Below are positions 43,591 through 50,651 of a DNA stretch of 64,000 bases, piece after piece. This stretch comes from Opitutia bacterium Tous-C1TDCM (GTDB lineage: Bacteria > Verrucomicrobiota > Verrucomicrobiia > Opitutales > Opitutaceae), in assembly GCA_002288455.1 (NCBI GenBank), contig NEUS01000003.1, forward strand, positions 1-64,000, written 5' to 3'. Position 1 is the first letter of the stretch. Each line of letters starts with the position of its first letter. The notes below the pieces were generated by a model, which saw only the letters and a list, made by a program, of their open reading frames with translations, did not search any database and was not told the DNA's origin. The position numbers and the translations under genes are program-made.

Positions 43591-44823
43591 ATGCCCTGGT
43601 TCCTCTACCTCGCCTTCAAGCAGCTCTTTCCGACGGGGCGGAGGTTTCCGTTTTTCACGTTCATGTCGGGGCTCGGCGTGGCGGTGGGCGTCGCGTTGCT
43701 GGTCGTGACGACGTCGATCATGGGCGGCTTCGGCCAGGGGATCCGCAGCATGATCGTCGACATGCAGGGCGAGATCCAGGTCGTGCCGCTCGACGGCCTG
43801 ATCGGCGATGCGGACGCTTTGATGGCGCAGATCGAGGCCCAGCCGGGCGTCGCCGGCGTCACGCCGTACGCCAAGGGCGTCGTGGGCGTCGCCTTTGAAA
43901 ACAAGCCCGCCTATCCGGGCATTCTCGGGGTCGACCTCGCCCGCGTCGCGAAAGTCATCCCGCTCGACCGTTACCTGCTGCAAGGGCGGCTCGACGATCT
44001 CGACGACGATTCCGTGATCCTCAGCGTGATGCTGGCGCAATCGCTCGGCGCGCGCGTCGGATCGAAGCTCGAAGTCTATTCGCCCTTGCTGATCGAGAAA
44101 TTGAAACAGGACGAAGTGCTGCTGCCGCGCGAAGTAAGGGTCGCGGGTATATTCCAGATCGGCCACCAGCACCTCGACCGCAGTCTCGTGCTCGCGCCGA
44201 TGCGCCTGATGCAGGAACTCTACGGCCTTGGGAAAGGCGTGCACGGGCTCAACGTCCGCCTGCAGCCGGGCACGGACGAATTCAAAACCGCGGCGGCGCT
44301 CAACGCCGTGCTGCCGAACACGCGACGGGCGCTGACGTGGTTCGAGGCGGAGGCGGATTTCCAGAACATCATCCGGTTCGAGAAGTATATGGTGTTCTTT
44401 TTGCTCACCTTCATCGTCGTCGTCGCCGCGCTCTCGATCATGAGCTCGCTGCTCATCTCGGTGGTGCGGAAGACGCGCGAGATCGGGCTGCTCGGTGCGC
44501 TCGGCGGCAGTTCGCGGCAGGTGGCGGCCTGTTTCTGCGCGCAGGGCGTGATCCTCGGCGTCGTCGGCACGGGCGCGGGTTTGGTCATCGCGTGGCTCGT
44601 GATCGCGTTTCGCAACGACATCGTGCGCGTGCTCGCGCGGCTGACGATGGGCGAGGAAGTTTTCCAGCAGTTCTACGGTTTCGTGAATCTGCCCTCGCAC
44701 ACGAGCGGCGCGGACCTCGCGATCATCATCGTGGGCTCGATCGTCGCTTCGACGTTGGCCGGGCTCGTGCCGGCGTGGCGCGCCGCGACGCTCAAGCCGG
44801 TCGAGGCGTTACGCAGCGAGTGA
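43591..44823 (+). CDS. lolC: LolC/LolE-type lipoprotein-releasing ABC permease
   Basis: A 410-residue permease with one N-terminal membrane span (FFTFMSGLGVAVGVALLVVTTSIMGGF, about 21-47), a large periplasmic MacB-like domain (about 50-270), and three C-terminal spans (FFLLTFIVVVAALSIMSSLL, GVILGVVGTGAGLVIAWLVIA, LAIIIVGSIVASTLAGLVPAW) forming an FtsX domain. KTREIGLLGALGGSS is the coupling loop to the ATPase. It extracts lipoproteins from the inner membrane with LolD. The LolD gene is not next to it: a YdeI-like gene on the other strand follows. Confidence 0.92.
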   Translation: MPWFLYLAFKQLFPTGRRFPFFTFMSGLGVAVGVALLVVTTSIMGGFGQGIRSMIVDMQGEIQVVPLDGLIGDADALMAQIEAQPGVAGVTPYAKGVVGVAFENKPAYPGILGVDLARVAKVIPLDRYLLQGRLDDLDDDSVILSVMLAQSLGARVGSKLEVYSPLLIEKLKQDEVLLPREVRVAGIFQIGHQHLDRSLVLAPMRLMQELYGLGKGVHGLNVRLQPGTDEFKTAAALNAVLPNTRRALTWFEAEADFQNIIRFEKYMVFFLLTFIVVVAALSIMSSLLISVVRKTREIGLLGALGGSSRQVAACFCAQGVILGVVGTGAGLVIAWLVIAFRNDIVRVLARLTMGEEVFQQFYGFVNLPSHTSGADLAIIIVGSIVASTLAGLVPAWRAATLKPVEALRSE

Positions 44824-44838
44824 GGCGGTCGCGGCCGG

Positions 44839-45357
44839 TCAGGCGGATTTGCCGCGGTCGCTGTGCAGCGTGCGCGTGCGCAGTTTCAACGCCAAATCGA
44901 GCGCGCGTTTGATGCGGGTCGGTTCCTGCTTCGCGCTCGAGACATAGTACGCGAGCGAACGCTGCATCCCGAGGGTCAGGGATTCCCAACGGGTGCGGGC
45001 GGCTTCGTCCTGCGCGAGCACGAGGGCGAATTCTTCCGGAATCTCCAGGGCTTCGGGCTCCGGGTCGGGCCCGAGCACGACCTGCACGCGGCTGCCGCGC
45101 TTGAGGCCGAGATCGCGGAGCAGGACTTGGCCGAACAGCAGGAAAAAACCGCCGTCGGCGTGGCTCTGCAGGGCGCGTTTCACGGGCTGCCCGTTCAGCG
45201 TGCCGACGAGCCGGCGGATCTTGGCTTTCCGCCAAGCGGAGCCCACGGCGTCGGGCACGGGCAGCACGTGATGCCGCAGGCCGGTGTCGAGCCGGACAAT
45301 CTCGCCGACGAAGGAAACGGACTTGGTTTTCGGTCCTTTCGGAGCGGTGCGTTTCAT
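44839..45357 (-). CDS. DUF1905/YdeI-OmdA family protein
   Basis: A 172-residue cytoplasmic protein; the ATG at 45357 (MKRTAPKGPKTKSVSFVGEI) is preferred over 45402. Residues about 12-95 form a DUF1905 barrel (HHVLPVPDAVGSAWRKAKIRRLVGTLNGQPVKRAL, with RGSRVQVVLGPDPEP), and about 110-165 a YdeI/OmdA-like helical domain (RTRWESLTLGMQRSLAYYVSSAKQEPTRIKRALDLALKLR, of which the SAK..ETR-type motif is diagnostic). Family members were linked to bacteriocin protection in Salmonella, but the molecular role is unknown. Convergent with lolC. Confidence 0.88.
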   Translation of the reverse strand: MKRTAPKGPKTKSVSFVGEIVRLDTGLRHHVLPVPDAVGSAWRKAKIRRLVGTLNGQPVKRALQSHADGGFFLLFGQVLLRDLGLKRGSRVQVVLGPDPEPEALEIPEEFALVLAQDEAARTRWESLTLGMQRSLAYYVSSAKQEPTRIKRALDLALKLRTRTLHSDRGKSA

Positions 45358-45465
45358 GGCGTCGGAATGAAAGGTTCGTTTCGGGCCGGCCGAGCTTGGC
45401 AATTCAGGCGAACAAAGGTGAACGGGGCCTGGGGTCTGAGAACGGCGCTGCGGTTCTCGTATCAG

Positions 45466-45502
45466 CTTTCAACTCTGAACTCCAAACCCCGAACCCTCAA
45501 CT
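45466..45502. repeat. mixed NGTTNNN heptamer array
   Basis: On the minus strand it reads five heptamers AGTTGAG, GGTTCGG, GGTTTGG, AGTTCAG, AGTTGAA, showing that the TTGA and TTCGG unit types belong to one family. It overlaps the 3' end of the ParB-like gene and provides its TGA stop at 45469-45471. Confidence 0.8.
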
Positions 45503-46365
45503 GGCGGCGTAGCCGCCGGCGTATCCACGGATTCCGGTACGCCGGCAAGGTTGCGCTCGATCCATTGCTTGATGCGGATCAGGCCTTCGCGGCGGCGGCG
45601 CAGGTCGGGCCGCATCGTGCCGAGCAGATTCATCACCGTGATGGCGAAGTCGTCGCCGTTGGCCGTCATCATCTTTTGCAGTTCGAAGGGATTCAGCTCG
45701 CCCTTGCGCGCCATCTCGCGGGCTTCGCGTTCGAGTTCGGTGCCGGTGCCGCCGAGGGCGCCGGGGTCGCCCTTGCCTTTGGAGAAACCGCCGCCGCCGC
45801 CACCCTTGCCGCCGCCGCCGGCTTCGTCGCGGGACGAGGCCTCGGTCTTGCCGCGGGGTTGGCGTTCGATCGCCGCCGGGTGTTCTTTGCCGTCGCGGCC
45901 GACAAGCGCCTCGCGCGGGGGGAGGCGGTGGTTGCGCGTCATCTCGGAGCGCACGCGGCGCACGAGGTCGGGGGAGACGCGGCAGATTTCGGCGATGACG
46001 GGATTGGCGCGGTCGGGCCATTCCTCGAGGGCGATTTCGACCGCGTTGCGCTTGTCGGCGTTGTTGCGGTAGACGCCGTTGGTGGAGTTGGCGCCGAGGG
46101 CGTGGCGCAGCGCGTCGGTGCGGCCGCCGGCGAACACGTCCGCCTTGATCTCGGTTTTGCCGCAACGCTTGGTCGCGAGGTAGCGGTGGAAGCCGTCGGC
46201 GAGCCAGTGCGTCGCGCCGTCGAAATAGACGATGATCGGCGGGAAGACGGTCCCCTGGTTCATCTCGTCGGCATAGCTCTCGACGGCTTCGTCGGTCGTT
46301 TGCACGCGGGCCTGGGTGCCGCCGTAGATGCTGATGGCTTCGAGGGAAAGATCCTGGGTGGGCAT
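45469..46365 (-). CDS. ParB/sulfiredoxin-like nuclease-domain protein
   Basis: A 298-residue protein; the ATG at 46365 (MPTQDLSLEAISIYGG) is chosen over 46464. Residues about 5-95 form a ParB/Srx-type domain (QTTDEAVESYADEMNQG, FPPIIVYFDGATHWLADGFHRYLA, where GFHR stands for the GERR/GEHR motif). About 100-150 is a helical DNA-binding-like region (NADKRNAVEIAL, PVIAEICRVSPDLVRRVRSEM). A glycine-rich linker (about 190-215) and a conserved C-terminal block (NPFELQKMMTANGDDFAITVMNLLGTM) follow. It is not a canonical chromosomal ParB and is far from parA. The last residues (EGSGFGVQS) are encoded by a heptamer repeat. Confidence 0.82.
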   Translation of the reverse strand: MPTQDLSLEAISIYGGTQARVQTTDEAVESYADEMNQGTVFPPIIVYFDGATHWLADGFHRYLATKRCGKTEIKADVFAGGRTDALRHALGANSTNGVYRNNADKRNAVEIALEEWPDRANPVIAEICRVSPDLVRRVRSEMTRNHRLPPREALVGRDGKEHPAAIERQPRGKTEASSRDEAGGGGKGGGGGGFSKGKGDPGALGGTGTELEREAREMARKGELNPFELQKMMTANGDDFAITVMNLLGTMRPDLRRRREGLIRIKQWIERNLAGVPESVDTPAATPPVEGSGFGVQS

Positions 46366-46457
46366 GGAAAAGGGAAGGGGCGCCAGTCCGGCGGGTCGGC
46401 GGCTTGCCGCAAGGGAAATTGCTGCGGAGCAATCGCGACGCCTGGCCGCGGCCCGAT

Positions 46458-46490
46458 CTCTCAACGCTCAGTTCTCTACGCTCAACTCTG
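46458..46490. repeat. NGTTGAG heptamer array after the cyclophilin gene
   Basis: On the minus strand it reads AGTTGAG, CGTAGAG, AACTGAG, CGTTGAG, followed by AGATCG as in the other TTGA arrays. It starts 5 nt after the cyclophilin stop. An ATTGCT/AGCAAT hairpin lies nearby at 46418-46433. Confidence 0.75.
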
Positions 46491-46495
46491 CCAGT

Positions 46496-47122
46496 TCAGG
46501 GCTTGATCGTGACTTTGCGGATGACCGGCGCCTTGAGCGGGGAACTCTGTCCGCCATCGGGGCCGCGTTGCACGGGCGTCGCGGCGAGGGCGTCGATGAC
46601 CTCGAGGCCGCGCGTCACGCGGCCGAAGATTACGTAGCTCGGCGGCAGCGGATAATCGCGGTGCATGATGAAGAATTGGCTGCCGTTGGTGTTCGGGCCG
46701 GAGTTCGCGAGGGCGACGACGCCGCGGCGGTAGCCGGCGCGGTAGAGCGGGGAGCCCGGGTCGATCTCATCGGCGAAATTGCCGCCCCAGGCGCTCTCGC
46801 CGCCGCGGCCGTCGCCGCGCGGATCTCCGCCCTGGATCATGAAGTCCTTCACGATGCGGTGGAAGGTGAGGCTGTCGTAGTAGCCGTGCTCGGCGAGCAG
46901 GCGGAAATTCTCCGCGGCCTTGGGCGCATCTTTCGGGAGCAGGACGATCTCGATCTCGCCTTGATCGGTGGCGAGGACGGCGGTGTTGCCGCCGGAGCTC
47001 TTGGCGCCGGGCGGTACCTTGGGGTTGACCTGCGGTCCGCAGCCGGAGCCGAAGAGGACGGCCGCGGCGAGCAGCAGGCCGGCGAGGGGACGGAGCGAAG
47101 AAACGGGAAACGCAGCGCGCAT
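46496..47122 (-). CDS. peptidyl-prolyl cis-trans isomerase, cyclophilin type, lipoprotein
   Basis: A 208-residue cyclophilin. Residues 1-28 are a lipoprotein signal with lipobox LFGSGC (lipidated C28). The cyclophilin domain runs about 47-205 with the signature YDSLTFHRIVKDFMIQGGDP (Arg of FHR catalytic), GVVALANSGPNTNGSQFFIM and VIFGRVTRGLEVIDAL. It accelerates proline isomerisation during folding of envelope proteins. It is divergent from lpdA across 102 nt in which both genes show TTGAC-type -35 elements. Terminal residues (VTIKP) precede a heptamer array. Confidence 0.95.
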   Translation of the reverse strand: MRAAFPVSSLRPLAGLLLAAAVLFGSGCGPQVNPKVPPGAKSSGGNTAVLATDQGEIEIVLLPKDAPKAAENFRLLAEHGYYDSLTFHRIVKDFMIQGGDPRGDGRGGESAWGGNFADEIDPGSPLYRAGYRRGVVALANSGPNTNGSQFFIMHRDYPLPPSYVIFGRVTRGLEVIDALAATPVQRGPDGGQSSPLKAPVIRKVTIKP

Positions 47123-47156
47123 CCGCCAGACCTGCGCGCCGGCGCGGACGAGTCAA
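47123..47156 (-). promoter_or_regulatory. putative promoter of the cyclophilin gene
   Basis: Minus-strand TTGACT (47156-47151) lies 28 nt before the ATG at 47122, the same distance as in lpdA and the 34594 gene. No good -10 is visible (GGTCTG at the expected spacing). Confidence 0.3.
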
Positions 47157-47189
47157 GCGGAGCGGGGAGGGCGGGCGGCGAGAATGCGT

Positions 47190-47219
47190 TTGACGGTGTT
47201 TTCCGCCGTGGCGACGTTG
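47190..47219 (+). promoter_or_regulatory. putative promoter of lpdA
   Basis: TTGACG (47190-47195), an 18-nt spacer, ACGTTG (47214-47219), then 5 nt to the ATG at 47225. The arrangement matches the 34594 upstream region base for base in both hexamers and spacing, and implies a nearly leaderless mRNA. Confidence 0.35.
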
Positions 47220-47224
47220 GCGGT

Positions 47225-48631
47225 ATGGCAGAAAACACGGACTACGATCTCATTGTCATCGGTGGCGGCCCGGCAGGATACGCGGGCGCGATCCGGGCCG
47301 GCCAGCTCGGCAAAAAGGTCGCCTGCATCGAACTCGAGCGCGCGGGCGGGACGTGCCTGAACTGGGGCTGCATTCCGACGAAGGCGCTGCTGAAGAGCGC
47401 GGAGTTCTACCGTTCGCTGCAGAAGGCGGAGACGTTCGGGATTTCCGTGAAGGAAGCCGGTTTCGATTTCGGCAAGGTGATGGATCGCTCCCGCGGCGTC
47501 TCGAGCCAGATGGCCAAGGGCGTCGAATTCCTTTTCCGCAAGAACAAGGTCGATTACTTCGTCGGCCGCGCGCAGGTGACGGTGCCGGGCATGGTCGAGA
47601 TCACCGAGGGCGAGCACAAAGGAAAGTTCTTCAAAACGAAGAACGTGCTCCTTGCCACCGGCTGCAAACCGCGCCGCTTGCCGGACATCCCGGTCGACGG
47701 GCAGCGGGTGATGACGTCGCGCGAGGCGCTGGAGCCGCGCAAGACGCCGCCGAAGTCCATCGTCATCATCGGCGCCGGCGCGATCGGCGTGGAGTTCGCC
47801 TATTTCTTCAACGCCTTCGGCTCCAAGGTCACGCTGGTCGAGATGTTGCCGCAGGTCGTGCCGGTCGAGGACGAGGAAATCGCGAAGGCGTTGCAGCGGA
47901 ATTTCGAGAAGCAGGGCATGACCGTGCACGTGAACACGAAGGTCGAGAACGTCCGCGTCGGCAAAGACCAGGTCGAGCTCACGCTGGTGAAGGCCGGCGA
48001 GGCCAACTCGACGGAAGTCGAAGCCGAGTCGCTGCTCGTCGCGATCGGCGTGGTGCCGAATCTCGAGGGCGCGCTTTCCGCCAAGGTCAAACTCGAGCTC
48101 GAGCGCGGCTACGTGAAGGTGAACGACAATTACGAGAGCAGCGTGAAAGGCATCTACGCGGCGGGCGACATCATCGGGCCGCCGTGGCTCGCGCATGTGG
48201 CGACGTACGAGGCGGTCAACGCCGTCAACGGCATGTTCGGCCATCATCACGGCGGGCGCGTGAAGATTTTCCCCGGCGCCACGTATTGCCAGCCGCAGAT
48301 CGCGAGCACCGGGTTGACGGAAAAGGCCGCGAAGGAAAAGGGGCTGAGCTACAAGGTCGGAAAGTTTCCGTTCACCGCGTCCGGCAAAGCCGTCGCGTCC
48401 GGCGACAGCGAAGGTTTCGTGAAGGTCATCAGCGACGCGAAGACGGGCGAGATCTACGGCGCGCACATCCTCGGCAACGAGGCGCCCGAGTTGATCGCGG
48501 AGTACGTGCTCGCGATGAACCTGGAGGCGAGCGTCGACGAAGTGCACCGCGCGATCCACGCGCACCCGACCTTGAGCGAAGCCCTGATGGAAGCGGCGGC
48601 CGCGACCTCGGGCGAAGCGATCCATATCTGA
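47225..48631 (+). CDS. lpdA: dihydrolipoyl dehydrogenase
   Basis: A 468-residue flavoprotein, E3 of 2-oxoacid dehydrogenase complexes. The ATG at 47225 (MAENTDYDLIVIGGGPAGY) is the family start; the track ORF begins far upstream in error. FAD binding GGGPAGYAGA (13-22), redox disulfide C44-L-N-W-G-C49, NAD binding IGAGAIGVEFAYFF, AAGDIIGPPWLAHVA, and the C-terminal His-Glu dyad in HAHPTLSEAL are all present. It oxidises dihydrolipoamide with NAD+. No E1/E2 gene is adjacent. Its TGA stop lies inside a 36-nt perfect palindrome. Confidence 0.97.
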   Translation: MAENTDYDLIVIGGGPAGYAGAIRAGQLGKKVACIELERAGGTCLNWGCIPTKALLKSAEFYRSLQKAETFGISVKEAGFDFGKVMDRSRGVSSQMAKGVEFLFRKNKVDYFVGRAQVTVPGMVEITEGEHKGKFFKTKNVLLATGCKPRRLPDIPVDGQRVMTSREALEPRKTPPKSIVIIGAGAIGVEFAYFFNAFGSKVTLVEMLPQVVPVEDEEIAKALQRNFEKQGMTVHVNTKVENVRVGKDQVELTLVKAGEANSTEVEAESLLVAIGVVPNLEGALSAKVKLELERGYVKVNDNYESSVKGIYAAGDIIGPPWLAHVATYEAVNAVNGMFGHHHGGRVKIFPGATYCQPQIASTGLTEKAAKEKGLSYKVGKFPFTASGKAVASGDSEGFVKVISDAKTGEIYGAHILGNEAPELIAEYVLAMNLEASVDEVHRAIHAHPTLSEALMEAAAATSGEAIHI

Positions 48632-48658
48632 AATCCGGCGCGCCGGATTTCAGATATG
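48623..48658. repeat. 36-bp perfect palindrome over the lpdA stop codon
   Basis: From 48623 to 48658 the sequence equals its own reverse complement (half-site CATATCTGAAATCCGGCG), with no loop. It includes the last lpdA codons and the TGA at 48629-48631. It could extrude as a cruciform or act as a stop-codon hairpin in mRNA; there is no T-run after it. Confidence 0.92.
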
Positions 48659-48659
48659 A

Positions 48660-48798
48660 AGTTCGGGGTTCGGCGTTCGGGGTTCGGCGTTCGGAGTTTG
48701 GCGTTCGGAGTTGGGGCGCGGACGTTGGTTCTACGGCATTGCGCCCGAGCAGGCGGCGCGCTCTCCGGCTTTCAACTTTCAACTTCCGACTTTCAACT
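48660..48798. repeat. GTTCGGN heptamer array with inverted TTGAA arm
   Basis: 48660-48716 has eight consecutive heptamers (GTTCGGG, GTTCGGC, GTTCGGA, GTTTGGC and similar). 48769-48798 is inverted (CTTTCAA, CTTTCAA, CTTCCGA, CTTTCAA), and its minus-strand AGTTGA gives the stop codon of the pyrophosphatase gene. The element fills the spacer between two convergent genes. Confidence 0.85.
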
Positions 48799-50547
48799 CG
48801 CGCCGCGGCGGGCGCGGAACGGCGTGCCGCTCTTGCCGCTGGGCAAGGTGCCGTCGGCGGCCATTTCCTTGATCAGGGTCGTGAGGTAGGGAATCAGCTG
48901 CTTCTTGCGGCTGACGACGCCGGGCATGTCGAAGATCTCGTCCTGCTCGACGTGCGGGTAGCTGATTTTGCCGATGAAGGCGGCGTCGCCTTTGACCACG
49001 AGCAGCGAGTTCTGCGTGTTGATGTCGGTGATGAGCAGCGCGGCGAAGGCGAGGCGCTCGGCGTCGCGCAGTTCCTGCACGGCCGCGGCGATGGGTTTGG
49101 CGTGCTGCCAGAAGTTGCCGAAACCGAGTTCCTCGACCTGGGAGACGGCGAAACGGAGACCTTCCTCGGTGTACACCTTGAAGTCGGAGCGGACGACTTT
49201 CTCGGGCGGGTTGGCGAGGATGACGGAACCGGAATTGAAGATTTCGTCGGCGAGTTGCTTGGAATCCACGCCGGCGATCTCGGACAGCCACGCGAGCAAG
49301 ATGGCGTCTTTGCGCGTCGTGGTCGGGCCGTTGAGATGCAGGGTGTCGGAGATGAGCCCGGACATCATGATGCCCGCGATCTGGGGCGACGGCTGCAGGC
49401 CCTCGCGGCGGAACATGTCGGCGACGATGGTGCAGGTGGAGCCGACGGGCTCGTTGATGAAGAGGATCGGCTGCGCGGTGTTGATCGCGCCGAGGCGGTG
49501 GTGGTCGATGATCTCGGTGACGGTGACTTCCTCGGCGCCGGGCACGGCCTGCGTGAGCTCGTTGTGGTCGACGAGCACGAGGCGCGTCTGCACGGGCTTG
49601 AAGATGTCGGTCTTCGTCATGATGCCCGTGAGGCAGCCCTGGTCGTTGGTGACGAGGACGGCGTGGTTGGTGACGGAGAATTTCTTCCGCACATCGGCGA
49701 TGCGGGTGTCGGGATCGACGATGACGATGCTGGGGTCGATGACGCGCTCGATGTTCGAGGCGGTGCGCACGACCCAGGACGTGGTGGCGGAATCGAAGGG
49801 ACTGAGGATGAGGCTGACGCCGGCGGCTTGGGCCATCTCGACGGTTTCGTCGTCGGGCTCGAGATTGCTGGTGATGACGAGCGCGCGGATGCCGAGCTCG
49901 ATGGAGCGGCGCTGGATGTCGTGGCGGTCGCCGACGATGACGATGGATTCGTTGGCGGGGATGTTTTCCCGGACCGAGACGCTCCAGAAGGAACTGAGGT
50001 CCATGGTGCCGAGGCGCACGAAGAAATCCTGGACCTCGTCGCCGCGCACGAGGTGGATGGGCCTCGCTTTGAGCGCGGTGCAGATTGCGGCGAGGGAAGT
50101 GTGGACCTGGCGCATTATGCGCGGCGCCTTGATGCGCGGGACGAAGAAGCTGCCGAGTTGGGCGAGGGAAATGGTGCCGACGGGTTTCAATTCCGCGGTC
50201 GTGACGGGGAGGAGGGTGACGTCGTGCTGGTCGAGCAGTTCGAGCGCTTCGGCGCAGGTCGCGCTTTCGCGGACGGAGACGACGGGCGCGGTCATCAGGT
50301 CGCGGACGCGGGGCGAAACATCGCTGAGGTAGTGGGGGAGCGGTTGGTTGAAACGGCTGAGGATGGTGTCGATGCGCGCGTTGGAGTTGCCGCAGCGGGC
50401 GGCGATGTAGCCGTGTTCACCGCGCGCTTCCTTGAAGGCGGCATAGGCGATGGCGGAGCAGATCGCGTCGGCGTCGGGATTCTTGTGGCCGACGACGTAG
50501 GTAAGATTGGGGGTAGCGGGCGCGTTCGCGGCGGCGGGCGGCGTCAT
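48793..50547 (-). CDS. manganese-dependent inorganic pyrophosphatase with CBS and DRTGG domains
   Basis: A 584-residue family II (DHH) pyrophosphatase; the ATG at 50547 is chosen over the track's 51189. VVGHKNPDADAICSAIAYA (18-36) has the Mn-binding HxxDxD motif. A CBS pair (SPRVRDLMTAPVVSVRE; VRKKFSVTNHAVLVTNDQG) brackets a DRTGG-like domain (about 200-290), a regulatory insert known from CBS-PPases that sense adenine nucleotides. VDHNELTQAVPG and EIIDHHRLG are the DHH core, and DHHA2 closes the protein. It hydrolyses PPi in the cytoplasm. The C-terminus RARRGAS ends at a TGA supplied by a heptamer repeat. Confidence 0.94.
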   Translation of the reverse strand: MTPPAAANAPATPNLTYVVGHKNPDADAICSAIAYAAFKEARGEHGYIAARCGNSNARIDTILSRFNQPLPHYLSDVSPRVRDLMTAPVVSVRESATCAEALELLDQHDVTLLPVTTAELKPVGTISLAQLGSFFVPRIKAPRIMRQVHTSLAAICTALKARPIHLVRGDEVQDFFVRLGTMDLSSFWSVSVRENIPANESIVIVGDRHDIQRRSIELGIRALVITSNLEPDDETVEMAQAAGVSLILSPFDSATTSWVVRTASNIERVIDPSIVIVDPDTRIADVRKKFSVTNHAVLVTNDQGCLTGIMTKTDIFKPVQTRLVLVDHNELTQAVPGAEEVTVTEIIDHHRLGAINTAQPILFINEPVGSTCTIVADMFRREGLQPSPQIAGIMMSGLISDTLHLNGPTTTRKDAILLAWLSEIAGVDSKQLADEIFNSGSVILANPPEKVVRSDFKVYTEEGLRFAVSQVEELGFGNFWQHAKPIAAAVQELRDAERLAFAALLITDINTQNSLLVVKGDAAFIGKISYPHVEQDEIFDMPGVVSRKKQLIPYLTTLIKEMAADGTLPSGKSGTPFRARRGAS

Positions 50548-50600
50548 GGTGGTAATCCGGCACCTTGGCGCGGCGGCGCGGCGGGGGAAAGCGGGAAAAG

Positions 50601-50626
50601 AAAAAGCCCGGCCGAAAAGGCCGGGC
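50601..50626 (-). terminator. rho-independent terminator of the pseudopilin gene (minus strand)
   Basis: An 8-bp stem GCCCGGCC / GGCCGGGC with a 5-nt loop is followed on the minus strand by five Ts. It lies 26 nt after the pseudopilin stop at 50652. Confidence 0.88.
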
Positions 50627-50651
50627 CGGGGGAGTGAACCTTGGCTGACGC

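Noticed and set aside
40411-44700. 1429-residue minus-strand ORF
   Set aside because: Antisense to sulfatase, lysS and lolC; low-complexity Arg/His/Asp-rich shadow caused by high GC.
45469-46365. Canonical chromosomal ParB partner of ParA
   Set aside because: Only the ParB/Srx fold is shared; the GERR-type motif is altered, there is a glycine linker and a different C-terminus, and it is 28 kb from parA.
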